A stretch of 64,000 nucleotides of DNA from assembly GCA_902609855.1 (NCBI GenBank), contig CACLTL010000003.1, positions 94,038 to 158,037 of the forward strand. Reading direction: 5' to 3'. Positions 9,801 through 17,444 of this stretch are shown piece after piece (positions within the stretch are counted from its first letter, which is position 1; each line of letters opens with the position of its first letter). The notes beneath the pieces were generated by a model. That model saw nothing but the letters and a program-made list of their open reading frames with translations. It did not search any database and had not been told where the DNA came from. The translations under genes and the position numbers were made by a program. Origin of the DNA: an uncultured Pelagibacteraceae bacterium. Its GTDB lineage: Bacteria; Pseudomonadota; Alphaproteobacteria; Pelagibacterales; Pelagibacteraceae.

Positions 9801-11307
9801 TGTCGTCACCCATTGATCCTGATGCTTCTTTACCCTCCTCGGCCATAGGATGGAGTATCAACTCCAAATCCTCTATGCTTAGTCCTGACAAGTACTGTCT
9901 TTTTCTTAAGTCTTCACTTAAAAAGTTTGGCTTTTCATCTTCAGATGAAATTTTTTTCTCTAAATCAATAATTTGTTTACTATATTTTTTATAATCTTTA
10001 GCTAAAAGATCTTTTATTTCTTTATCTTTAAATAATTTTCCTTTTTTTAAATCGATTGCAATTATTTGACCTGGACCAAGTTTTCCTTTCTCAATGATAT
10101 TTTCTTCTGGAATTTTTATCATTCCAGTTTCTGATCCTACAAAAAATAAATCATCAGAGGTAATTGAATATCTAAGAGGCCTTAATCCATTTCTATCAGA
10201 TGAAGCCAATACCCACTTAGCATCAGTTGCACAAATTGCAGCTGGGCCATCCCATGGTTCTATCGTACTATTTAGAAAATTAAATAAGTCTTGGTGATTT
10301 TTTGGAACTGTTTTGCTTCTCTTTGACCATGAGTCTGGAATCATCATCAATTTAATTAATGGGGCTAATTTTCCTGAATGAGTTAAAAGTTCAAAAACAT
10401 TATCAAGCGCGCCCGAGTCAGAGGAGCTTCTAATAACTGGCTTTAAATTTTTAACATTTTTAAAAAGCGGACTGGACATGTCTTGTTCATGAATTTTCAT
10501 CCAGTTTATATTTCCTTTTACTGTATTAATCTCACCATTGTGTGCTAATGTTCTAAAAGGTTGAGCTAAATCCCAACTAGGAAAAGTATTTGTTGAATAT
10601 CTTTGATGAAAAATCGCAAATCTTGAGGTCAATTTTTCGTCATCTAGATCTGGATAGAACTCCGATAACATTTCAGCTAAAAACATACCTTTATAAACAA
10701 TAGATCTTGAACTGAAAGAACAGATGTAAAAATCTTTTATTTGTTTATCTCTTGCATCTTTTTCAATTTTTTTTCTTGTTTCGAATAAATCTCTCTCAAG
10801 ATCATTAGTTTGCAATGTCTCATTTTTTTTGAACATTACTTGAGCAATTTCTGGACGATTTTGCTCAGCTGTTTTGCCTAAAACGCTAGGATTGATTGGA
10901 ACTTGTCTCCAACCATAAATATAATAATTTTCTGCTAATAAAGCAGACTCAATTATTTCTCTACATTTTTCTTGTTCAGAATAATCTGTTCTTGGAAGAA
11001 AAACCATTCCAACACAAATTCTTTTGTTTTCATCAAGAGTATGTCCAGTTGACAAAATTTTTTCTTTAAAGAAATCGGGAGCAATTTCGATTTGAATTCC
11101 TGCTCCATCACCGGATTTTCCATCCGCATCCACGGCGCCTCTGTGCCATATAGCTTTTAACGCTTCGATACCGTACTCAACGATTTTTCTAGATTTTTTT
11201 CCATTTGTAGATGCAATTAAGCCCACACCGCATGCATCGTGTTCCATCTCTGAAGAATAATTAAAACTTTTTTCTAAAATTTTTCTATTTTCTTTATAAT
11301 TTTTCAT
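6811..11307 (-). CDS. gltB: Glutamate synthase (NADPH), large subunit
   Basis: GltB makes two glutamates from glutamine and 2-oxoglutarate; with glutamine synthetase it forms the GS-GOGAT route of ammonia assimilation. The 1498-residue protein has the N-terminal class II amidotransferase domain with the nucleophile Cys26 in EHDACGVGLIAS (so a 25-residue propeptide is expected to be removed), a central domain, the FMN/2-oxoglutarate domain with GHSGGTGASPQTSIKYAG, the 3Fe-4S cysteines in CHSNTCPVGVC, and the C-terminal GXGXG beta-helix (GGTAIILGEVGDNFGAGMTGG). It lies 5 bp after gltD, in the same operon. Confidence 0.98.
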   Translation of the reverse strand: MKNYKENRKILEKSFNYSSEMEHDACGVGLIASTNGKKSRKIVEYGIEALKAIWHRGAVDADGKSGDGAGIQIEIAPDFFKEKILSTGHTLDENKRICVGMVFLPRTDYSEQEKCREIIESALLAENYYIYGWRQVPINPSVLGKTAEQNRPEIAQVMFKKNETLQTNDLERDLFETRKKIEKDARDKQIKDFYICSFSSRSIVYKGMFLAEMLSEFYPDLDDEKLTSRFAIFHQRYSTNTFPSWDLAQPFRTLAHNGEINTVKGNINWMKIHEQDMSSPLFKNVKNLKPVIRSSSDSGALDNVFELLTHSGKLAPLIKLMMIPDSWSKRSKTVPKNHQDLFNFLNSTIEPWDGPAAICATDAKWVLASSDRNGLRPLRYSITSDDLFFVGSETGMIKIPEENIIEKGKLGPGQIIAIDLKKGKLFKDKEIKDLLAKDYKKYSKQIIDLEKKISSEDEKPNFLSEDLRKRQYLSGLSIEDLELILHPMAEEGKEASGSMGDDTPVAVLSSHFRPVSHYFRQNFSQVTNPPIDSLRENKVMSLKTRFGNLGNILDFDNLTEENIYVLDSPILTNSQLKKFKKFFSKKVKIIDCTFDIDGSLKDRIELIREEAETAVREGSTCLVLSDKNITAQKASIPSILTVGAVHSHLVKHGLRGYCSLNVECSDAMDTHSFAILIGVGATTVNPYLAIDSIHQRFEKKLFGKSDFQTCVSKYKKSIDAGLLKIMSKMGISVISSYRGGCNFEAVGLSRAIVSDYFPGMSSRISGIGIIGIEKKIKELHEKFNAKNIYTLPIGGLYRYRKSGEDHQYQGKLIHLLQSAVGSGSYELYKKYSTGIHNLPPINIRDLLEFKKQRKPISINEVEPIEEILKRFGSGSMSHGALSAEAHETLAMGMNRIKGASCSGEGGEDAKRFKTLPNGDSANSRVKQIASARFGVTVDYLNNANEIEIKIAQGAKPGEGGQLPGFKVTEEIARLRHSTPGVTLISPPPHHDIYSIEDLAQLIYDLKQINPGARVGVKLVASTGIGTIAAGVAKAKADIILISGHSGGTGASPQTSIKYAGIPWEMGLTEANQILTLNNLRHNVTLRTDGGLKTGRDIVMAAMMGAEEYGMGTSSLVAMGCIMVRQCHSNTCPVGVCSQDEALREKFTGTPEKVVNLFKFAATEVREILASLGFKSINEIIGRTDLLRQVNKGASNLDDLDLNPLLVQADPGENLRYCKDKHINKVPDTLDEKIWSDIKNKIKTNSENKFNYEIENTSRSVGTKLSHHIYKQFGNNKLAENTVHIKLEGSAGQSLGAFLTKGVKLTVEGDCNDYVGKGLSGGTIVVYPSPKSSLVSNENTIIGNTVLYGATSGKLFASGQAGERFAVRNSGSHSIVEGCGAHGCEYMTGGTAIILGEVGDNFGAGMTGGMAFIYDEKNNFENFVNPASIIWQEIETDYWKNFLKESLNTFVKETNSKIAQKILNDFDNELKKFKQICPIEMLDKLDNPISLRSHTKKAG

Positions 11308-11312
11308 AAAAA

Positions 11313-12758
11313 TTATGCCGCTACTACTGATTTGTTTTTATTTGCTTTCAATTGTAAATATTTTTCAATTTGAACAGCAGCGTCTCTACCGTCTCTGATT
11401 GCCCAAACTACTAGTGATGCTCCTCTAACAATATCTCCTGCTGCAAATACTCCGTCTAAATTAGTTTGCATTGATTTCAAATCAATTTTTAGAGTCCCCC
11501 ATTGTGAAACAACTAATTCTTTAGCATTAAATAACTTAGGTAGGTTTTCAGGATCAAATCCTAAAGATTTGATTACAAGATCTGCCTGGATATTATATTC
11601 AGACCCCTTTTCAATTTCTGGTCTTCTCCTCCCTGATGAGTCAGGTTCACCTAATTTCATTTTATTAACTTCCACTGCTTCGACTTTCTTTGTTCCGATG
11701 AAACTTTTTGGACTTGTTAACCAAACAAATTCTACCCCTTCTTCAATTGCATTTCCTACTTCTCTTGCAGAACCTGGCATATTTTCTCGATCGCGTCTAT
11801 ATAAGCATTTAACTGATTTTGCTTTTTGTCTTACTGATGTTCTTACACAGTCCATTGCTGTGTCGCCTCCACCAATTACAACAACATTTTTTCCTTCAGC
11901 ATTTAATGTACCGTCGTCGAATAATTTTACTTTGTCACCTAAACCTTTTCTGTTAGATGCAGTTAAAAAATCCATTGCAGGGAAAATATTTTGAAGGTTG
12001 TGACCAGGTATATTTATTTCTCTAGCTTTATAAACTCCTGTTGAAATCAGTATTGCATCGTGTTTTTCTTTAAGTTCATACAAAGTTTTGTCTTTTCCAA
12101 CTTCAAAGTTTTGAACAAATTTAATACCAGAGTCTTTGAGCAGTTTTGTTCTTCTTTCGACAACAAATTTTTCCAATTTGAAATTTGGAATACCATAAAT
12201 TAGGAGTCCACCTGGTCTATCGTATCTATCATAAATGGTAACTTGATAACCTGATTTTCGAAGTTCTTCAGCGCAAGCCATTCCAGCAGGACCAGCTCCG
12301 ATAATTCCAACAGATTGTTTTAGTTCTCTTTTGACCTTAAAAGGTTTTACCCACCCTTTTTCCCAAGCAGTGTCTGTAATATATTTTTCTATAGATCCTA
12401 TTGTTACAGTGCCATGACCTGATTGCTCTATCACACAATTACCCTCGCATAGCCTATCTTGAGGACAGATTCTACCGCACACCTCCGGCATATTATTTGT
12501 GCTCTGAGATACTTCGTAAGCTTCTTTGAGACGGCCCTCTGCAGTTAATTTAAGCCAATCTGGAATATTATTCCCTAGCGGGCAATGAATCTGACAAAAA
12601 GGTACTCCACACTGAGAACATCTACTGGATTGTTCAGTAGCTTTATTAGTAATAAATTCTTTATAAATTTCATTAAAATCACCTTTTCTTTTATTTGTAA
12701 CTCTTTTCTCAGGTGTCTCTTGTTTAATATCTACAAACTGCAACATTTTTTTATTCAT
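11313..12758 (-). CDS. gltD: Glutamate synthase, small subunit
   Basis: GltD supplies electrons from NAD(P)H through FAD and two 4Fe-4S clusters to GltB. The 481-residue product has N-terminal cysteine clusters (CSQCGVPFCQIHCPLGNNIP and CGRICPQDRLCEGNC), an FAD-binding GIIGAGPAGMACAEELRKSG motif, an NADPH-binding VVIGGGDTAMDC motif and the C-terminal FAAGDIVRGASLVVWAI segment. It is first in the gltD-gltB order, with candidate promoter and operator sequences in the 165 bp upstream. Confidence 0.97.
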   Translation of the reverse strand: MNKKMLQFVDIKQETPEKRVTNKRKGDFNEIYKEFITNKATEQSSRCSQCGVPFCQIHCPLGNNIPDWLKLTAEGRLKEAYEVSQSTNNMPEVCGRICPQDRLCEGNCVIEQSGHGTVTIGSIEKYITDTAWEKGWVKPFKVKRELKQSVGIIGAGPAGMACAEELRKSGYQVTIYDRYDRPGGLLIYGIPNFKLEKFVVERRTKLLKDSGIKFVQNFEVGKDKTLYELKEKHDAILISTGVYKAREINIPGHNLQNIFPAMDFLTASNRKGLGDKVKLFDDGTLNAEGKNVVVIGGGDTAMDCVRTSVRQKAKSVKCLYRRDRENMPGSAREVGNAIEEGVEFVWLTSPKSFIGTKKVEAVEVNKMKLGEPDSSGRRRPEIEKGSEYNIQADLVIKSLGFDPENLPKLFNAKELVVSQWGTLKIDLKSMQTNLDGVFAAGDIVRGASLVVWAIRDGRDAAVQIEKYLQLKANKNKSVVAA

Positions 12759-12780
12759 AATGATGTTAATTAAGTTAAGA

Positions 12781-12810
12781 TTTTAAGTAATGATAGTATT
12801 TAAAGGTCAA
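12781..12810 (-). promoter_or_regulatory. Candidate gltD promoter (proximal)
   Basis: On the minus strand TTGACC (12805-12810) is followed after 18 nt by TTAAAA (12781-12786), about 23 bp before the gltD ATG. A second candidate lies further upstream: a perfect TATAAT at 12825-12830 with AAGACA 18 nt before it. Neither can be proven from sequence alone; both place the 17-bp dyad at 12859-12875 upstream of the start point. Confidence 0.35.
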
Positions 12811-12858
12811 TATTAGTTACCTTTATTATAAAAAGCCCAAAAAACTAATGTCTTTTTT

Positions 12859-12875
12859 TGCATACCTGATATGCA
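12859..12875. promoter_or_regulatory. Inverted repeat upstream of gltDB, candidate operator
   Basis: A perfect dyad TGCATA-CCTGA-TATGCA sits in the divergent spacer between gltD and uppP. Its inner form GCAT-N7-ATGC resembles the GCAC-N7-GTGC consensus of NtrC sites, with the fourth base of each half changed. The neighbourhood (glutamate synthase) makes a nitrogen-regulator site plausible, but the identity of the binding protein is inference. Confidence 0.35.
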
Positions 12876-12923
12876 TTTGTAATTGCCAACAAAAAAACAA
12901 GCTTTAATTTTATTTTTTTTATA

Positions 12924-13682
12924 GTGATTGAAATTATTATTTTATCTTTTATTCAAGGTATAACAGAATTTTTACCCATAAGCTCTTCTTCGCATCTAAT
13001 TTTAGTTTCAGATTATCTTCAGTTTGACAATCAAAGCCTTTCAATAGATGTAAGTCTGCATATAGGTTCATTTTTCGCAGTGGTAATATACTTTTATAAA
13101 GACATCACAAATTTTTTTGAAAATAAACTTATTTTTTTTAAAATTCTTATTTCTTCTATTCCAGTTATGATTGTTGGTTTTTTTCTAACTCAATATGAGA
13201 TTATAAATAAAATTAGAAATTTAGAAACAATAGCATGGATGACAATAATATTTGGAATTTTACTCTATATAAGTGACAGGCTTAATGTAAAAAAAAATAT
13301 AAAAGATAACTTTGACTATAAGTCAGCTTTATTTATAGGTTTTCTTCAAGTCCTATCTCTTGTACCAGGTGTTAGTAGATCTGGTATAGCTATTACTGCG
13401 GCAAGGCTATTAAACTTTAAAAGAACCGAGTCAGCAAAAATATCTTTTTTAATTTCGATTCCTATTTTAGCGGCTGTTTCAATTTTTGGTTTTAAAAATT
13501 TGATATTTTCGGAAAATCTAGAATTTACTAGATTAAATTTATTATCAATTTTAGTTTCTTTTATTTTTTCATTTTTAACAATTAAATATTTTTTAAAATA
13601 TATTAAGAAATTTAATTTAAATGTTTTTGTTTATTATAGATTATGCTTAGGGACAGTGCTTATAGTTTTATCTTATTTATAA
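12924..13682 (+). CDS. uppP: Undecaprenyl-diphosphatase
   Basis: UppP (BacA) is an inner-membrane phosphatase that recycles undecaprenyl pyrophosphate to the monophosphate used as carrier for peptidoglycan and surface polysaccharides. The 252-residue protein has the family signatures GITEFLPISSSSHL near the N-terminus (residues 12-25) and PGVSRSG in the second half, with about eight hydrophobic segments. The start chosen is GTG at 12924, which places the first motif at the usual position; no strong Shine-Dalgarno sequence precedes it. The neighbour at 13946 is also envelope-glycan related. Confidence 0.95.
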   Translation: MIEIIILSFIQGITEFLPISSSSHLILVSDYLQFDNQSLSIDVSLHIGSFFAVVIYFYKDITNFFENKLIFFKILISSIPVMIVGFFLTQYEIINKIRNLETIAWMTIIFGILLYISDRLNVKKNIKDNFDYKSALFIGFLQVLSLVPGVSRSGIAITAARLLNFKRTESAKISFLISIPILAAVSIFGFKNLIFSENLEFTRLNLLSILVSFIFSFLTIKYFLKYIKKFNLNVFVYYRLCLGTVLIVLSYL

Positions 13683-13813
13683 AATAAAAGTTAAGATTAT
13701 TAGAATAATGAAGGTAATAAGAAAAAATATGATTACGGAATTTTTTAAAGATAAATTTGAAAATATTTTCATTAAAACAATTTATAATTTTTATAAAAAA
13801 AATCAATTAATTT

Positions 13814-13890
13814 TGGTGCGCCTGCTAGGATTTGAACCCAGAACCTCCTGGTCCGTAGCCAAGCGCTCTATCCAGTTGAGCTACAGGCGC
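13814..13890 (-). tRNA. tRNA-Arg (anticodon ACG)
   Basis: Reading the minus strand gives a complete cloverleaf: acceptor GCGCCTG/CAGGCGC (7 bp), a D-arm with AGCTCAACTGGATAGAGC, an anticodon stem CTTGG/CCAGG around the loop CTACGGA (anticodon ACG), and a T-arm with GGTTCAAATCC. The discriminator is A and CCA is encoded. The ACG anticodon is normally edited to ICG by TadA and reads CGN codons. The gene lies alone between two plus-strand genes. Confidence 0.96.
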
Positions 13891-13945
13891 ATTAAATTAA
13901 ATAACTTATTATTGATCAAAATCTTATTTAATCTACTATTAAAAT

Positions 13946-15241
13946 ATGACTATTAAAAAAGAATTATTAATAAATTTATTAATATTTTCAATTCCTTTTG
14001 CCTTTATTGCAGGGAATTTGGTAATAAATTTAAATATCATATTAATTTTATTATTTTCTATTTTATTTTATGGGCTTAAAATATTTAAAGAAAAGTTTGA
14101 AATTATCGACAAAGTTATATTAATTTTTTTTTTATATATTTGTGCAAATGGCGTAGTGAATAGCTTTCCTGATCCAAATGAATCAAAAACAATTTTAATT
14201 AAATCTTTGACTTATCTGCGATTTTTATTTTTATATTTTGTAATAAAATTTTTAGTAATTAATAACATTATAAATTATAAATATTTTTTTCTATCTATTG
14301 GAGCGGCTAGTATATTTGTTGTTTTAGATTTATTTTTGCAATTTTCTTTTGGAAAAGATATTTTTGGTTATGTTGTAAAAGATCCAAGAAGATTAGGTGG
14401 GCCTTTTGGCGACGAACTAATAGCAGGTGGTTACATTCAAAGATTTTATATTTTTGCAATATACTTTACTCTAATATTTCTAAATTTTAGAAGTAAACTT
14501 CAAAAAAATATTTTAATATTTTTTCTAATATCTTTATTTTTTTTAGGTGCAGTTATAGCTGGTAACCGTATGCCTTTAGTATTATTTCTTATGTCAATAA
14601 TTCTATTTTTTTCTGTTGAACAATTGTTTAGAAAAAAATTTTTAATTCTTTTCCCAATTATCTGTTTAATGTTATTTATTCCAATTAAATTAAATAAAAA
14701 TTTTTATGATCATTATCAGGGTTTCGTTTCTAGAAGTGTTGAAATGAATGAATATCTTTTAAAACGTTTTAATTATTTTAATAAGGAAAAAATAGAAACT
14801 TTACCAAATACTTATACAAAAGAAATTGAAACAGGAGTATTAACATGGCAGCAAAATAAATATTTAGGCGGTGGTATTAAATCATTTTATTTTAATTGCT
14901 CCAAAATCGAAAACTCTGTGATGGATCAATATGGCGGAACAAATTGTAATCAACATCCCCACAATTATTATTTACATATTGCAAGCGAACTAGGTTTATT
15001 GGGAATATTTTTTTCTATTACAATTTTTTTCCTTTTAGTAATGCAATCATTATCAATAATTTTTACATCAAAAATTAATGAAAAAAAAATTTTAGTTCCT
15101 TTTTTTATCGTTTTTTTAGTTGAAATTTTTCCTTTAAAAACGTCTGGAGGCTTTTTTACTACTACAAATTCTACATTTTTATTTATAATAATTTCATTTA
15201 TTATTGGCTGTATACAAATTAAAAAAATCAAATATGAATAA
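13946..15241 (+). CDS. O-antigen ligase/polymerase-like membrane protein
   Basis: The 431-residue protein is strongly hydrophobic with about ten or more membrane segments and a large hydrophilic stretch around residues 250-340, the pattern of the WaaL/Wzy (O-antigen ligase) superfamily. That stretch ends with GTNCNQHPHNYYLHIASELG, where the H-x-H-N motif is the typical WaaL/Wzy signature. It may attach or polymerise surface polysaccharide at the periplasmic side of the inner membrane; whether it is ligase or polymerase cannot be decided. The 3' end overlaps the thiolase start by 8 bp. Confidence 0.8.
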   Translation: MTIKKELLINLLIFSIPFAFIAGNLVINLNIILILLFSILFYGLKIFKEKFEIIDKVILIFFLYICANGVVNSFPDPNESKTILIKSLTYLRFLFLYFVIKFLVINNIINYKYFFLSIGAASIFVVLDLFLQFSFGKDIFGYVVKDPRRLGGPFGDELIAGGYIQRFYIFAIYFTLIFLNFRSKLQKNILIFFLISLFFLGAVIAGNRMPLVLFLMSIILFFSVEQLFRKKFLILFPIICLMLFIPIKLNKNFYDHYQGFVSRSVEMNEYLLKRFNYFNKEKIETLPNTYTKEIETGVLTWQQNKYLGGGIKSFYFNCSKIENSVMDQYGGTNCNQHPHNYYLHIASELGLLGIFFSITIFFLLVMQSLSIIFTSKINEKKILVPFFIVFLVEIFPLKTSGGFFTTTNSTFLFIIISFIIGCIQIKKIKYE

Positions 15242-16412
15242 AAATAAAATAATTATTACTTCTGCTCTGAGAACCGCTGTTGGATCTCTTAGTAAAACTC
15301 TTAAAAATATTAGTGCTGAAGATCTAGGGTCAGCTGTGATAAAGGAAGTGTTAAAAGAATCAAAAATATTGGGTAAAGATATTGACGAAGTAATTATAGG
15401 GCAAGTTCTCACCGGAGGATCGGGTCAAAATCCAGCCAGACAATCTGCAATTAAGTCTGGAATACCTAAAGAAGTGCCTGCATTTATAGTTAACCAAGTT
15501 TGTGGGTCTGGACTACGATCTGTTGCATCTGGTTTTCAAAGTATTAAATCTGGTGACTCAAAAATAGTATTAGCAGGTGGGCAAGAAAATATGTCTTTAG
15601 CTCCACATGCTATTCAACTTAGAGACGGCAAGAAACTAGGTGATGCAGAATTGATAGACACAATGATCAAAGATGGATTATGGGATGCGTTTCATGGTTA
15701 TCACATGGGTATTACTGCAGAAAATGTAGCTGAAAAATATCAAATTACGCGAAAGGAACAAGATAAATTTGCATTTAACTCTCAAGAAAAAGCGCTAAGA
15801 GCGCAGAAACAAAATAAATTTAAAGATGAAATAATTAATTTTAAAATCAAATCGAAAAATTCTGAACTAGATTTTAATAAAGATGAGCATCCAAGAGAAG
15901 GCTTAAATTTAGAATCTTTATCTAGACTTAAACCTGTATTTAAAAAAGATGGGACAGTAACAGCTGGTAATGCATCTGGAATTAATGATGGTGCTGCTGC
16001 TGTAACGTTGATGTCTGAGGATGAAGCTAAAAAAAGAAATATTAATAAATTAGTTTCTATAAAATCATGGGCTAGCTGTGGTGTTGAACCAGCTTTAATG
16101 GGAACGGGACCAATACCATCATCAAAAAAAGCTTTAGAGTTAGCTGGATGGAACATTAAAGATGTAGATTTATTTGAAATTAATGAGGCTTTTGCAGCTC
16201 AAAGCATTGCTGTGTTAAAGACACTTTCAATACCAGAGGAAAAAGTAAACGTTAACGGTGGCGCTATTGCTTTAGGGCACCCTATAGGAGCATCTGGAAC
16301 TAGAATACTAGTTTCATTAATACATGAAATGATTAAGCGTGATGTAAAAAAAGGTTTAGCAACTCTTTGTATTGGCGGCGGCATGGGTATTGCTATGTGT
16401 GTTGAAAGATAA
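15234..16412 (+). CDS. Acetyl-CoA acetyltransferase (thiolase)
   Basis: This thiolase condenses two acetyl-CoA to acetoacetyl-CoA or cleaves it in reverse. The start ATG at 15234 gives 392 residues, the family length; the longer frame from a TTG at 15204 adds ten residues inside the previous gene and is unlikely. Cys90 in [10 protein letters not shown] is the acyl-carrying nucleophile; the C-terminal half has [21 protein letters not shown] (catalytic His) and [13 protein letters not shown] (second Cys). Together with the acetoacetyl-CoA synthetase at 17420 it suggests use of acetoacetate or ketone-type substrates. The symbol could be atoB or phaA; I leave it open. Confidence 0.93.
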   Translation: MNKNKIIITSALRTAVGSLSKTLKNISAEDLGSAVIKEVLKESKILGKDIDEVIIGQVLTGGSGQNPARQSAIKSGIPKEVPAFIVNQVCGSGLRSVASGFQSIKSGDSKIVLAGGQENMSLAPHAIQLRDGKKLGDAELIDTMIKDGLWDAFHGYHMGITAENVAEKYQITRKEQDKFAFNSQEKALRAQKQNKFKDEIINFKIKSKNSELDFNKDEHPREGLNLESLSRLKPVFKKDGTVTAGNASGINDGAAAVTLMSEDEAKKRNINKLVSIKSWASCGVEPALMGTGPIPSSKKALELAGWNIKDVDLFEINEAFAAQSIAVLKTLSIPEEKVNVNGGAIALGHPIGASGTRILVSLIHEMIKRDVKKGLATLCIGGGMGIAMCVER

Positions 16413-16423
16413 ATTGTTTTTCA

Positions 16424-17317
16424 ATGGAACTTCCGGTTGTTAATCACCCTGATTACGTTGCTAAAATTAACGATGATAATAAATTTCCCATTAAAAAATT
16501 CGGTGCTCTAGCCGAACATTTAATTAAAGAGGGTGTAGTAAAAAAATTTTATATTCCTCAAGAGTGCTCTACAGAAACTATGAAAACATCACATTCATTA
16601 GAATATATTAACCATATTAGAAATAAGACTTTAGATATTAAACTTCAAAAAAAAATTGGCTTTCCAATCAATGATAGTGTTGTGAGAAGATCCTTTGTCG
16701 CAACCGGTGGAACTGTTCTTGCTAGTAAACTTGCTTTAGATTCAAAACTAGCATGTAATACTGCAGGTGGTAGTCATCATGCTACATTCGATTGTGGTGC
16801 CGGTTATTGTGTTTTTAATGATGTTGCTGTAGCAGCAAATTATTTAAAAAATAAAAACTACGCTAAAAAAATACTTATAATTGATTTAGATGTACACCAA
16901 GGAAACGGTAATTCAGAAATATTTAAAAATGATCCAAATATTCTTACATTTAGTATGCACTGTGCATCAAATTATCCTGCAAAAAAATCAAAGAGCGATA
17001 TTGATATTGAACTCAAAGATAAAATGGAAGACGAAGAATATCTAAATATTCTGCATAAAAATTTAAAAGAACTCAATAAAAATAAGTATGATTTTGTATT
17101 TTATGTAGCTGGAGTTGATATTCATATTGAAGATCGTTTAGGCAAACTAAAAATTACTGACGATGGAATTAATAAAAGAGATCAAATGGTAATTGAAAAT
17201 TTTTACTCAAAAAACACTTCATTGTGCGGTGTTTTGGGTGGGGGCTACAATAAGAGTTTTGAAAAACTTATTGAGCTTCACTCAATGTTACACAAAAATT
17301 GTGCTAAAATTATTTAA
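16424..17317 (+). CDS. Histone deacetylase family (AcuC/acetylpolyamine amidohydrolase-like) protein
   Basis: The 297-residue product belongs to the zinc-dependent deacetylase family. Visible family motifs are GGSHHATFDCGAGYCVFNDV (paired histidines and the following Gly-rich turn), IIDLDVHQGNGNSEIF (Asp and His zinc ligands) and AGVDIHIEDRLGKL (second Asp). In bacteria such enzymes deacetylate acetyl-CoA synthetase lysines or acetylated polyamines. It starts 11 bp after the thiolase and lies next to an acyl-CoA synthetase, which fits a role in control of acetyl/acetoacetyl-CoA enzymes, but the substrate is not shown by sequence. Confidence 0.88.
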   Translation: MELPVVNHPDYVAKINDDNKFPIKKFGALAEHLIKEGVVKKFYIPQECSTETMKTSHSLEYINHIRNKTLDIKLQKKIGFPINDSVVRRSFVATGGTVLASKLALDSKLACNTAGGSHHATFDCGAGYCVFNDVAVAANYLKNKNYAKKILIIDLDVHQGNGNSEIFKNDPNILTFSMHCASNYPAKKSKSDIDIELKDKMEDEEYLNILHKNLKELNKNKYDFVFYVAGVDIHIEDRLGKLKITDDGINKRDQMVIENFYSKNTSLCGVLGGGYNKSFEKLIELHSMLHKNCAKII

Positions 17318-17444
17318 ACTCAGTCCCAAATGCCTTTATAGGAGTTCCAGGGTTTGAGACCGAGCTTAATCTAAAATTATCTCTCTGTTTGAAAAGAGTG
17401 AATACTAGAAAATGACGCGCTACAATTTTAGCTGTGACAAGTTT
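17310..17444 (-). other. Protein-like fragment without start, possible gene remnant
   Basis: Between two convergent genes the minus strand holds a 44-codon frame that runs from just after a TGA at 17445-17447 to a TAA at 17310-17312. It has no ATG, GTG or TTG start near its beginning. The translation looks protein-like (segments IVARHFLVFTLFKQRDNF and SSVSNPGTPIKAFGTEFK) and the DNA is visibly richer in G+C than nearby spacers. The plus strand is open over much of the same stretch. It may be the tail of a lost gene or a conserved non-coding element; I cannot name it. Confidence 0.3.

Noticed and set aside
11569..11994. 141-residue plus-strand frame
   Set aside because: Lies wholly inside gltD on the other strand, with no protein-like motifs; gltD is certain.
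13708..13956. 82-residue plus-strand frame across the tRNA-Arg region
   Set aside because: It is read antisense through the tRNA; the LGFEPRTSW sequence is the usual artefact of translating a tRNA T-arm in reverse.
15782..16156. 124-residue minus-strand frame
   Set aside because: Antisense shadow of the thiolase gene, whose catalytic motifs are intact.
17318..17419. Possible tRNA or tmRNA piece suggested by GFET/TTTGAGACC
   Set aside because: No 7-bp acceptor stem, no T-arm pairing around the TCTCAAA loop and no CCA in the right place; kept only as an unexplained fragment.
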